Shown: piece by piece, positions 1 to 5,648 of the stretch
Numbering within the stretch: position 1 is the first letter of the stretch
How the letters are laid out: every line of letters starts with the position of its first letter
DNA from: Bacillota bacterium
GTDB lineage: Bacteria > Bacillota > Clostridia > Peptostreptococcales > Thermotaleaceae
Assembly (NCBI GenBank): GCA_023623095.1
Contig: JAMNXX010000327.1
Coordinates: 1-5,659 of the forward strand
DNA: 5,659 nt
Direction of reading: 5' to 3'
Notes under the pieces: model-generated
What the model was told of the DNA's origin: nothing
Seen by the model: the letters and a program-made list of their open reading frames with translations, nothing else
Database searches by the model: none
Made by a program: the position numbers and the translations under genes

Positions 1-1
1 C

Positions 2-325
2 GTTGCGGATAAAAATTTTGGATGTGGTTCTTCCAGAGAGCATGCGCCGATAGCCATCAAAGCATCAGGGGTTTCTTGTGTGATTGCAAGTACTTTTGCG
101 AGAATTTTTTATCGAAATGCGTTTAATATCGGACTTCCTATTTTAGAATGTGAAGAAGCGGTAAAAGGCATTGATGCAGGAGATGAAGTGGAAGTTGATT
201 TCACCACAGGGGTGATCACCAATCTTACAAAGAATTGCTCCTATCAGGCAGAGCCTTTCCCGGAGTTTATCCAGTCGATCATCAATGCAGACGGGCTTGT
301 GAATTATGTACGCAACAAGAAGTGA
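2..325 (+). CDS. leuD: 3-isopropylmalate dehydratase small subunit, 3' part (5' end outside window)
   Basis: Small subunit of isopropylmalate isomerase, which with LeuC interconverts 2- and 3-isopropylmalate in leucine synthesis in the cytoplasm. The frame is open from base 2 and gives 107 residues. It begins inside the conserved block [10 protein letters not shown] (visible residues 7-16), the swivelling-domain signature that contacts substrate, followed by [15 protein letters not shown] (32-46). Short LeuD proteins of bacteria and archaea are about 160-165 residues, so roughly 55 are missing upstream. The GTG at 80 is an internal valine and not the start, because homology continues before it. 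The protein ends NYVRNKK with TGA at 323-325. leuC is expected just upstream and leuB follows after 145 bp. A homoaconitase or citraconate-type small subunit is possible from sequence alone, but the adjoining leuB favours LeuD. Confidence 0.93.
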   Translation, partial: VADKNFGCGSSREHAPIAIKASGVSCVIASTFARIFYRNAFNIGLPILECEEAVKGIDAGDEVEVDFTTGVITNLTKNCSYQAEPFPEFIQSIINADGLVNYVRNKK

Positions 326-411
326 ATTTATAGATAAGAATAGAGCAAGAAGATATATTTTTGGTTAACAATATACGTGACAAGAAATAGATGTCGTATT
401 TTACGAAAAAA

Positions 412-427
412 TGTTTCTCGTGAAACA
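412..427. promoter_or_regulatory. parS-like ParB-binding site
   Basis: The 16-mer TGTTTCTCGTGAAACA differs from the broadly conserved bacterial parS sequence (TGTTTCACGTGAAACA) only at the seventh base (T for A). Symmetry extends beyond the 16-mer: AAATGTTTC (409-417) and GAAACATTT (422-430) are perfect 9-bp inverted arms around TCGT. ParB/Spo0J loads as a clamp at parS, and such sites usually cluster near the replication origin. The site lies in the leuD-leuB gap, 41 bp before the leuB start. A short hairpin or an operator for leuB is the alternative. No T-tract follows, so it is not a terminator. Confidence 0.55.
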
Positions 428-470
428 TTTCCTTATTTCACTTTCTGAATCAGAATAGGAGGAGTCATCA

Positions 471-1544
471 ATGAATTTTAATATAGCCGTTATTCCAGGG
501 GATGGCATTGGCCCGGAAATTGTGGAACAAACAAAATATGTTTTAGAAAAAGTAGGCGATGTATACGGACACAAATTTCAATTTACGGAGGTTTTAGCGG
601 GAGGCTGTGCGATCGACAAAATGGGAGAAGCTTTGCCTGCAGAGACGCTGGAGGTCTGTAAAAAAAGCGATGCGGTTTTACTCGGCGCCGTAGGAGGATA
701 TAAATGGGATAACCTTCCGGGAAATCAGAGGCCGGAGCAGGCTTTGCTCGGACTAAGGAAAGGATTGGGATTGTATGCCAATTTGCGTCCTGCGATCCTC
801 TTTGATGATCTGAAGGATGCCTGCCCCCTCAAGCCCGAGATTATCGGAGATGGGTTGGATATTTGTGTGGTGCGGGAGCTAACCGGTGGAATTTATTTTG
901 GAGAAAAAGGATTCAAAGAAACGGAGCTTGGGAAAGCTGCTTATGATGTTGAAATCTACAGCGAGGGAGAAGTAGAACGCATTGCAAGGCGCGCCTTTGA
1001 AATTGCAAGAAAGAGAAATAAAAAAGTGACCAGTGTGGATAAAGCGAATATTTTAGAAAGTTCAAGATTATGGAGATCCGTAGTAGAAAAGGTTGCGAAA
1101 GAATATCCGGATGTGTCCCTTAACCATATGTATGTAGACAATGCATCGATGCAGCTGGTTCGAAACCCAAAACAATTTGATGTGATCGTGACCAGCAATA
1201 TGTTTGGTGATATTTTGTCAGATGAAGCGAGCATGATCACCGGATCCATCGGAATGCTCCCTTCTGCCAGCTTAGGTGAAGACAATATAGGTCTGTATGA
1301 GCCCGTGCATGGCTCTGCTCCCGATATTGCAGGGCAAGATAAAGCAAATCCAATTGCGACGATTTTATCTGCTGCCATGATGCTTCGGTATACATTTGAT
1401 TTGGAAGAAGAGGCAGATGCAGTTGAAAATGCAGTCAAGAAGGTATTGAGTCAAAATTACCGAACAGAAGATATCATGAGTGAAGGAATGATTTTGGTAG
1501 GCGGAAAGAAGATGGGAGAATTGATCCGAGAACAAATCAGCTAA
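471..1544 (+). CDS. leuB: 3-isopropylmalate dehydrogenase
   Basis: Oxidative decarboxylation of 3-isopropylmalate to 2-oxoisocaproate with NAD+ and Mg2+/Mn2+; cytoplasmic, leucine biosynthesis. The 357 residues are full length for the family. Matching Thermus LeuB, the substrate arginines are R96, R106 and R135, the catalytic pair is Y142 and K191, and the metal aspartates are D223, D247 and D251 (in [12 protein letters not shown]). E89 followed by LLGLRK is the loop that separates isopropylmalate from isocitrate dehydrogenases, and GSAPDIAG (281-288) is the NAD-binding loop. Start choice: AGGAGG at 457-462 is 8 nt before ATG, and the N-terminus ([14 protein letters not shown]) fits. I saw no convincing promoter in the 145-bp gap, so cotranscription with leuD is likely. 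A strong terminator overlaps the stop codon. No key residue is missing. Confidence 0.97.
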   Translation: MNFNIAVIPGDGIGPEIVEQTKYVLEKVGDVYGHKFQFTEVLAGGCAIDKMGEALPAETLEVCKKSDAVLLGAVGGYKWDNLPGNQRPEQALLGLRKGLGLYANLRPAILFDDLKDACPLKPEIIGDGLDICVVRELTGGIYFGEKGFKETELGKAAYDVEIYSEGEVERIARRAFEIARKRNKKVTSVDKANILESSRLWRSVVEKVAKEYPDVSLNHMYVDNASMQLVRNPKQFDVIVTSNMFGDILSDEASMITGSIGMLPSASLGEDNIGLYEPVHGSAPDIAGQDKANPIATILSAAMMLRYTFDLEEEADAVENAVKKVLSQNYRTEDIMSEGMILVGGKKMGELIREQIS

Positions 1545-1570
1545 CAGAGTTTTCTGTTAGCTGTTTTTTT
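1538..1570 (+). terminator. Rho-independent terminator of the leu operon
   Basis: A perfect 11-bp stem, CAGCTAACAGA (1538-1548) with TCTGTTAGCTG (1553-1563), has loop GTTT and is followed directly by seven T (1564-1570). The 5' arm includes the last leuB codons and its TAA stop (1542-1544). It should separate leu transcription from the downstream region. Confidence 0.92.
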
Positions 1571-1610
1571 AAAAAAATATCCATCTTGTCTGGGATTTCC
1601 ATGGGAAATA

Positions 1611-1639
1611 TTCAAATTTTAGAATAAAATCTCTATAAA
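1611..1639 (+). promoter_or_regulatory. Candidate sigma-A promoter of the molbindin pseudogene
   Basis: TTCAAA (1611-1616, 4/6 to the -35 consensus) and TATAAA (1634-1639, 5/6 to the -10) are separated by 17 bp, about 40 bp before the pseudogene start. In such AT-rich DNA a match of this quality can arise by chance. If active it would be a relic of the decayed gene. Confidence 0.4.
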
Positions 1640-1677
1640 TACAGATACTAAAATAAATATATGGAAAGGATATTTCT

Positions 1678-1893
1678 ATAAAAGTTAGCGGAAGAAATAA
1701 AATCTAGGTGAAAGCAACAAAAGCGACTCCAGGTTTTGTAAGTGCTGAAGTAGAAATCGACGCAGGATGTGAGATCAAAATCGTTGGATTGATTACAAAA
1801 TAATTTTTTGAGGATTTAAAGATACAAGTAGGCGACGAATTCACAGCATTCATGAAAGCGACATCGGTTATGTTTATGAAGGAAGAAAAATAA
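1678..1893 (+). pseudogene. Decayed molbindin (Mop/TOBE domain, molybdate/tungstate-binding) gene
   Basis: Read without any frameshift, 1678-1893 encodes a 71-position molbindin, the usual length for a single Mop domain. The N-terminus KVSGRNKI matches the family start, the middle FVSAEVEIDAG is the oxyanion-binding strand region, and the end VGDEFTAFMKATSVMFMKEE carries the typical KATSVM motif. Molbindins assemble into small cytoplasmic hexamers that store or buffer molybdate/tungstate. Three lesions are visible: the expected ATG is ATA (1678-1680), and in-frame stops are TAG (1705-1707) and TAA (1801-1803). The ribosome binding site AAAGGA (1665-1670) is still in place 7 nt before the lost start. 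The segment after the second stop has several ATGs only near its end, so no functional product is expected. The intact frame with point lesions suggests recent inactivation. Confidence 0.85.
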
Positions 1894-1918
1894 TTTTTAA
1901 AAATTTTAAAAAATTTGG

Positions 1919-1947
1919 TTGACTTTTTTGATCAGATAGAATAGAAT
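1919..1947 (+). promoter_or_regulatory. Strong sigma-A-type promoter, probable aro operon leader promoter
   Basis: TTGACT (1919-1924, 5/6) and TAGAAT (1942-1947, 5/6) have the optimal 17-bp spacing. The upstream stretch 1892-1917 is almost entirely A/T tracts, resembling an UP element. Transcription should begin near 1954. The next elements are a ribosome binding site (AGGTGA, 1974-1979), the small ORF at 1985 and the terminator at 2197-2230. It is the best promoter I see upstream of aroF. Confidence 0.7.
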
Positions 1948-1984
1948 AACTAACAAAACATTTAGGAAATAATAGGTGATTGTG

Positions 1985-2146
1985 ATGAATGGTCATTGGA
2001 GAAAGAGTTTACAAGTGAACAACTTTTATTTTGGCTTTAGCTGGGGCTTTTACTTTAGCGCTGGCTATTTTGCATGCCAAAAAAAGAATAAGTTGTTTCC
2101 GCTCTTTCTAAGAAAAGACCACCAATGCATAATGCTATCGATATAA
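1985..2146 (+). CDS. Possible aromatic-rich leader peptide (53 aa)
   Basis: ATG at 1985 follows AGGTGA (1974-1979) by 5 nt, and the frame stays open to TAA at 2144-2146. Residues 14-29 contain ten aromatics of sixteen: F14, Y15, F16, F18, W20, F22, Y23, F24, Y28 and F29, with G, S and A as spacers; W5, F38 and F41 add more. No enzyme or binding domain is recognised. The position, after a good promoter and before a terminator upstream of aroF, suits a leader peptide that senses aromatic aminoacyl-tRNA. It is longer than classical leaders such as PheL or TrpL. Alternative: the same DNA in another frame (2019-2078) encodes a hydrophobic stretch including FILALAGAFTLALA, so this ORF may be an out-of-frame view of a broken membrane or signal peptide gene. 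Confidence 0.42.
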   Translation: MNGHWRKSLQVNNFYFGFSWGFYFSAGYFACQKKNKLFPLFLRKDHQCIMLSI

Positions 2147-2196
2147 TTTTTATACGATTCCAAGGGATGAAAATCGATAGGGAAAAGTATAAAATC

Positions 2197-2230
2197 AAGG
2201 AGACTCTTCTTAGAAAGAAGTCTCCTTTTT
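2197..2230 (+). terminator. Intrinsic terminator, probable attenuator terminator before aroF
   Basis: The stem AAGGAGAC (2197-2204) pairs with GTCTCCTT (2220-2227). After a two-base bulge (T2205, C2206) it continues as TTCTT (2207-2211) with AAGAA (2215-2219), closed by loop AGA. Five T (2226-2230), then A and three more T, follow. It lies about 190 nt before the aroF start and no complete conventional gene ends just before it, which fits an attenuator or a relic of a lost gene. Confidence 0.8.
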
Positions 2231-2278
2231 ATTTCGTATAAAAAAGTATTATTCCATTCAATATAGTGAATCATTTTA

Positions 2279-2308
2279 TTGATGTTTTCCATTTTTGTTA
2301 TGCATAAC
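2279..2308 (+). promoter_or_regulatory. Weak second promoter candidate for aroF
   Basis: TTGATG (2279-2284, 4/6) and CATAAC (2303-2308, 4/6) are separated by 18 bp. The -10 half lies inside the 18-bp palindrome at 2294-2311, so a repressor bound there would block it. The match is weak and alone would not be convincing. Confidence 0.25.
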
Positions 2309-2311
2309 AAA
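2294..2311. promoter_or_regulatory. 18-bp perfect palindrome, possible operator of the aro operon
   Basis: TTTGTTATGCATAACAAA is perfectly symmetric about 2302/2303 and lies 111 bp before the aroF start, downstream of the terminator. A perfect palindrome without a spacer is typical of a dimeric repressor site rather than an RNA hairpin. I do not recognise the regulator. The GTTAT/ATAAC arms faintly resemble ModE-type half sites, but spacing and core differ. Confidence 0.4.
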
Positions 2312-2410
2312 TTTTTAATCGATCTTCCTGCAGGAGATCAGGTTTTTCATTTGCGCAAAGAAAAATTAAAAGAGAATTGGGCCCAATCAGATTCTAATTT
2401 TAATCAATGA
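2300..2410 (+). other. Short ORF or gene remnant before aroF (36 aa)
   Basis: An in-frame ATG at 2300 opens 36 codons ending in TGA at 2408-2410, abutting the aroF ribosome binding site; the frame is open upstream to 2270. The product contains FLIDLPAGDQVFHLRKEKL, which has the character of a real protein beta-strand region, vaguely like the C-terminal domain of some ABC transporter ATPases. There is no ribosome binding site before the ATG, and the 18-bp palindrome overlaps it. It could be a 3' gene fragment or chance. Confidence 0.2.
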
Positions 2411-2422
2411 GGAGGGTTTATC

Positions 2423-3424
2423 ATGGTTATCGTTATGAAGCCAAGAGCTTCTGAAGAAGCGATTATGGAAATGAAAAATAGATTGCAAAATTCAGGATGC
2501 AAAGTTCATCTATCAAAAGGAGAAACCCATTGTGTACTGGGGCTGGTGGGAGATACGAGTCATATCGACATCAGCCGGATTGAAGCCAATGAACATGTTG
2601 ATAAGGTACTTCGGGTACAGTCGCCCTTTAAGTTAGCAAGCCGTGCATTCCATCCGGATGATACGGTGATCCAAGTAAATGGAGTTAAAATCGGAGGAGA
2701 GAAAAAAGTTGTCATTGCAGGGCCTTGTGCTGTAGAAAGCGAGGAACAGCTTTTGCAGATTGCTCACAGCGTAAAAGAAAGCGGTGCCAGTTTATTAAGA
2801 GGAGGGGCATTCAAGCCTAGGACTTCTCCCTACAGTTTCCAAGGTCTTGGAGAAGAGGGTCTAAAACTTTTAAGAAAAGCAAAAGAGCAGACCCATCTAC
2901 CCATCGTAACAGAGGCGATGTGTATCGAAACATTTGATTTAGTCGATCAGTATGCAGATATCATCCAGATCGGAGCACGGAATATGCAAAATTTCTCTCT
3001 GTTAAAAAAGGCAGGAAAGACGAATAAACCGATTTTATTAAAAAGAGGATTATCTGCAACGATAGAAGAACTTTTGATGGCTGCGGAGTATATCATGTCC
3101 GAAGGAAATCCAAATGTCATTTTATGCGAGAGAGGGATTCGAACATTTGAAAAATACACTCGAAACACATTGGATTTAAGTGCGATTCCCGTTATCAAAG
3201 AATTAAGCCATTTACCCGTTATTGTTGATCCGAGCCATGCTACGGGCAAATGGTCTATGGTAGAGCCACTTTCAAAAGCAGCAATTGTGGCCGGTGCAGA
3301 TGGTTTGATTATTGAGGTGCACCATCAGCCTGAAGTGGCCCTTTCCGATGGGGCACAATCTTTAAAACCGGAGAAATTTGCAAAACTCATGCAAGACTTA
3401 AACGGATTGATGAAATATATATAA
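2423..3424 (+). CDS. aroF: 3-deoxy-7-phosphoheptulonate synthase (DAHP synthase, type I-beta)
   Basis: Condenses phosphoenolpyruvate with erythrose 4-phosphate to DAHP, the first shikimate pathway step. It has 333 residues. Residues 1 to about 70 form a ferredoxin-like N-terminal domain, which in the Thermotoga maritima enzyme binds Tyr/Phe for feedback inhibition; the TIM barrel follows. Metal ligands C102 (AGPCAVES), H272 (DPSHATG), E298 (IIEVHH) and D309 fall at the same numbers as in T. maritima. Substrate loops are [18 protein letters not shown] (124-141), [11 protein letters not shown] (206-216) and [16 protein letters not shown] (236-251). Start choice: AGGAGGG (2410-2416) is 6 nt before ATG, and MVIVMKP is the family N-terminus; the ATG at 2435 is internal. 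Its stop is 12 nt before tyrA and overlaps that gene's ribosome binding site. No chorismate mutase domain is fused. Confidence 0.97.
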   Translation: MVIVMKPRASEEAIMEMKNRLQNSGCKVHLSKGETHCVLGLVGDTSHIDISRIEANEHVDKVLRVQSPFKLASRAFHPDDTVIQVNGVKIGGEKKVVIAGPCAVESEEQLLQIAHSVKESGASLLRGGAFKPRTSPYSFQGLGEEGLKLLRKAKEQTHLPIVTEAMCIETFDLVDQYADIIQIGARNMQNFSLLKKAGKTNKPILLKRGLSATIEELLMAAEYIMSEGNPNVILCERGIRTFEKYTRNTLDLSAIPVIKELSHLPVIVDPSHATGKWSMVEPLSKAAIVAGADGLIIEVHHQPEVALSDGAQSLKPEKFAKLMQDLNGLMKYI

Positions 3425-3436
3425 GGAGCGAATCAA

Positions 3437-4540
3437 ATGGATGACTTTCATCGAATTGCAGTGATTGGAATGGGATTAATAGGAGGATCTTTGGCTTTAG
3501 CATTAAAGCATTTCGGTTGTCAGAGCGAAATCATCGGGAGCGATAAAAATAAAGAAGCGCTAGAGGAAGCGATCCGATTGGGTGCCATCGATTTTGCAAC
3601 CGTAGATAGCAAAGAGGCGGTTTTGGATGCGGATCTGGTCATCATTGCTGTTTCTGTCGGGCAGTATGAAGAAATTTTTCAAGAAATCAGCCCTTTTCTT
3701 AAAAAAGGAGCTTTGGTTACAGATGTAGGGAGCGTGAAGGGGCATATTATCGAGTTGGCTTCTCGATATTTGCCCCGGCACGTTGAATTTTTAGGAGGGC
3801 ATCCAATGGCCGGTTCTGAAAAGGAAGGAATTCATGCGGCATCTCCCTATTTATATGAAAATGCTTATTATTTTTTAACGCCTACGGATCAAAATTCAGA
3901 TGCAGCTTGTTTGAAACTGGAATCCCTTATCCGATCCTTGGGTGCATATCCTATTCGAATCGATGCTTGGAAGCATGATCAGATCGTTGCGAAAATTAGC
4001 CATATTCCACATCTTTCTGCAGTGGCGCTTGTCAATTTATTGGAACAAAGCCGCGGGCTTTCTTATCTGCCTTTTGTCGGTGGAGGATTTCGGGATACAA
4101 CCCGGATTGCTTCCGGAAACCCGTACTTGTGGAGAGATATTCTGCTTTTCAATAAAAAAGAAATCATCCATGAAATTCGTTTGATGCAGAATATATTGGA
4201 AGAATTTTGTTTTCTTTTGGAGGAAGAAAAGGATCAAGAAATTTTACAAATATTAAAACAGGCAAAAGAAATACGGGATCAAATCCCACTGCGATTCAAA
4301 GACGGGATCCCTCCAATTTATGAAATCATTGTAACGGCAGCAGACCGACCTGGAACATTGGCAGAAATAACGCGCATTTTAGGGGAAAAAGGAGTGAACA
4401 TCAAAGAAATTGAAATCCTGCACTCTCGAGAATATCAAGAAGGAGCAATTCGGTTGGGGTTTGAATCGAAAGAAGAAGAAAAGAAAGCAAATTCACTGCT
4501 TGCACAGGCAGGATATTTTGTGGCAAATGCAGGCAAATAG
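3437..4540 (+). CDS. tyrA: Prephenate dehydrogenase with C-terminal ACT domain
   Basis: Converts prephenate to 4-hydroxyphenylpyruvate, the committed step to tyrosine. In the 367 residues, the Rossmann loop GMGLIGG is at 11-17 and acidic D36 at the end of strand 2 suggests NAD+ over NADP+. GGHPMAGSEKEG (120-131) holds catalytic H122, SHIPHLSA (188-195) holds H192, and GGGFRDTTRIASGNPYLWRD (215-234) holds R223 for the substrate carboxylate. From about residue 295 a C-terminal ACT domain begins (YEIIVTAADRPGTLAEITRI), typical of the Bacillus-type enzyme and likely to bind aromatic effectors. The ribosome binding site AAGGAG (3423-3428) overlaps the aroF stop, 8 nt before ATG, so coupling to aroF is likely. 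Arogenate dehydrogenase activity cannot be excluded by sequence, but this branch usually prefers prephenate. Confidence 0.96.
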   Translation: MDDFHRIAVIGMGLIGGSLALALKHFGCQSEIIGSDKNKEALEEAIRLGAIDFATVDSKEAVLDADLVIIAVSVGQYEEIFQEISPFLKKGALVTDVGSVKGHIIELASRYLPRHVEFLGGHPMAGSEKEGIHAASPYLYENAYYFLTPTDQNSDAACLKLESLIRSLGAYPIRIDAWKHDQIVAKISHIPHLSAVALVNLLEQSRGLSYLPFVGGGFRDTTRIASGNPYLWRDILLFNKKEIIHEIRLMQNILEEFCFLLEEEKDQEILQILKQAKEIRDQIPLRFKDGIPPIYEIIVTAADRPGTLAEITRILGEKGVNIKEIEILHSREYQEGAIRLGFESKEEEKKANSLLAQAGYFVANAGK

Positions 4541-4577
4541 GTTTTGAACCATCTTTTTTATTAAAGGGAGGCAATTT

Positions 4578-5648
4578 ATGTACGTTTTGCATATCGATGT
4601 CACAGACAGGAAATATCCAATTTATATTCAAAGAGGAATTCTTTCCGATTTGGGAAAGCGGATTCCAAAAACATATTCAAAGCAAAAAATAGCCGTGATT
4701 ACCGATGATCTTTTAAAAGAAATATATGGGGATCAGATCGAAAAGAGCTTGCAAGAAGCAGGTTTTTTGACCAAAATTCTGTCGATCGAGCCGGGAGAAA
4801 GAAGCAAATCCTTAGAAACAGCAGCATTTCTTTATGATGAATTGCTGGATTTTGGAATCAATCGAGAGGACCGGATCCTTACATTTGGAGGAGGCGTCGT
4901 AGGGGACTTGGGAGGATTTGTAGCCTCTACATTTTTGAGAGGGATTCCCTTTATACAATTTCCTACCACATTATTGGCTCAGGTAGACAGCAGCATCGGC
5001 GGGAAAATGGCCGTAAATTTAAAACAGGGAAAAAATCTTGTAGGGAGCTTTTATCACCCGCAGTTGGTATTGATTGACCCGGATCTGCTTCAAACCCTAG
5101 ACAAAAAATATTTTCGCGATGGACTTGCGGAAGTCATTAAATATGGAGCGATTCGCGATGAAGATTTATTTTTTCGTTTGCTGGATCGGTATGATAGCGA
5201 AGAGGATTTGCTTTCCGATATGGAATTCATCATCTATCGCTGCTGTGGGATTAAAAAAGAGATCGTAGAAAAAGATGAAAGGGATAAAGGCGAACGGATG
5301 CTTTTGAATTTCGGTCATACGATTGGCCATGGAATCGAAAGAGCATTTCATTATGAAAGATATACCCACGGAGAGGCCGTTGCGATCGGGATGCATGAAA
5401 TCACAAAAAGAAGTGAAAGGATGGGCGAAACGAAGCCTGGAACATCAGAGGAAATTCGAAAGATTTTGATCAAATACCGGCTTCCTTATCAAATACCTGA
5501 TTTGGATAAAAAGGAATTTCTGAAACATATTCAGCATGATAAAAAAGCATTGGGAGAAGAAATGCATGTGGTACTGCTTGAAGAAATTGGAAAAGGATAT
5601 ATTCAACCCATTAAAAGAGAAGCCATTCAAAAGTATGTGATGGATTAA
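4578..5648 (+). CDS. aroB: 3-dehydroquinate synthase
   Basis: Cyclises DAHP to 3-dehydroquinate with catalytic NAD+ and Zn2+ (or Co2+), directly using the product of AroF. The 356 residues are full length. GGGVVGDLGGFVAST (104-118) is the NAD-binding glycine loop, and PTTLLAQVDSSIGGKMAVN (129-147) carries D137 and K143. Metal ligands are E185 (GLAEVIKYG), H247 (NFGHTIGH, 244-251) and H264 (YTHGEAVAIGM). Start choice: GGGAGG (4566-4571) is 6 nt before ATG, and the N-terminus MYVLHIDVTDRKYPIYI fits the family. A 37-nt gap follows tyrA with no terminator, so the three genes form one operon. The stop overlaps the ATG of the next gene. All expected active-site residues are present. Confidence 0.97.
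   Translation: MYVLHIDVTDRKYPIYIQRGILSDLGKRIPKTYSKQKIAVITDDLLKEIYGDQIEKSLQEAGFLTKILSIEPGERSKSLETAAFLYDELLDFGINREDRILTFGGGVVGDLGGFVASTFLRGIPFIQFPTTLLAQVDSSIGGKMAVNLKQGKNLVGSFYHPQLVLIDPDLLQTLDKKYFRDGLAEVIKYGAIRDEDLFFRLLDRYDSEEDLLSDMEFIIYRCCGIKKEIVEKDERDKGERMLLNFGHTIGHGIERAFHYERYTHGEAVAIGMHEITKRSERMGETKPGTSEEIRKILIKYRLPYQIPDLDKKEFLKHIQHDKKALGEEMHVVLLEEIGKGYIQPIKREAIQKYVMD

Larger units (their letters stand above)
1954..2230 (+). ncRNA. Putative transcription attenuator leader of the aro operon (start approximate)
   Basis: A predicted transcript of about 275 nt runs from the promoter at 1919-1947 to the terminator at 2197-2230, upstream of aroF. Seen in the sequence: segment 2000-2007 is complementary to 2102-2109 (8 bp); 2103-2114 is perfectly complementary to 2207-2218 (12 bp), the upper part of the terminator hairpin; and 2135-2142 pairs with 2173-2180 (8 bp), which would bring the 12-bp partners together. 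The first two helices exclude each other, and the second excludes the terminator, giving a 1:2, 2:3, 3:4 arrangement as in classical attenuators. The RNA also carries an ORF rich in Phe, Tyr and Trp codons. Inference: low charged aromatic tRNA favours the antiterminator and aroF readthrough. Caveats: helix 1 lies just before, not over, the aromatic codons, and the ORF stop is about 30 nt beyond segment 2. Confidence 0.45.
1571..2422. other. 850-bp interval without an intact conventional gene
   Basis: Lies between the leuB terminator and aroF. It contains a molbindin pseudogene, two promoter-like sequences, a promoter-to-terminator segment with a small aromatic-rich ORF, a terminator, an 18-bp palindrome and a short ORF fragment, each listed separately. 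After the 2230 terminator the DNA is AT-rich. A weak hairpin (2321-2328 with 2333-2339, one bulged T, loop TGCA) is followed by five T at 2343-2347. I saw no tRNA, T-box core motif, CRISPR or insertion sequence in the interval. Confidence 0.8.

Noticed and set aside
326..470. Promoter for leuB in the leuD-leuB gap
   Set aside because: GTGACA (377-382) resembles a -35 box, but no acceptable -10 box lies 16-18 bp downstream, and TATATT (354-359) has no -35 partner.
956..1438. 160-codon open frame on the - strand inside leuB
   Set aside because: It lies wholly antisense to leuB, which has all its active-site residues. The translation resembles no family and reflects codon structure of the opposite strand.
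1705..1803. Stop-codon readthrough or pyrrolysine-like recoding of the molbindin frame
   Set aside because: Two different stop codons (TAG and TAA) plus a destroyed ATG are better explained by decay, and molbindins need no special residue at these positions.
2065..2310. 81-codon open frame on the - strand across the terminator region
   Set aside because: It spans both arms of the terminator hairpin and the proposed leader structures, has no ribosome binding site at a usable distance (nearest purine-rich AGGAAG is about 20 nt from the ATG), and shows no recognisable domain.
2321..2347. Second terminator (GATCTTCC with GGAGATC, then T5)
   Set aside because: The stem is short with a bulged T, and three bases separate it from the T tract, so it is too weak to call without folding-energy calculations.
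1894..2422. T-box riboswitch before aroF
   Set aside because: T-box leaders are common before amino acid operons in this group, but I found no conserved AGGGTGGNACCGCG-type core upstream of the terminator.
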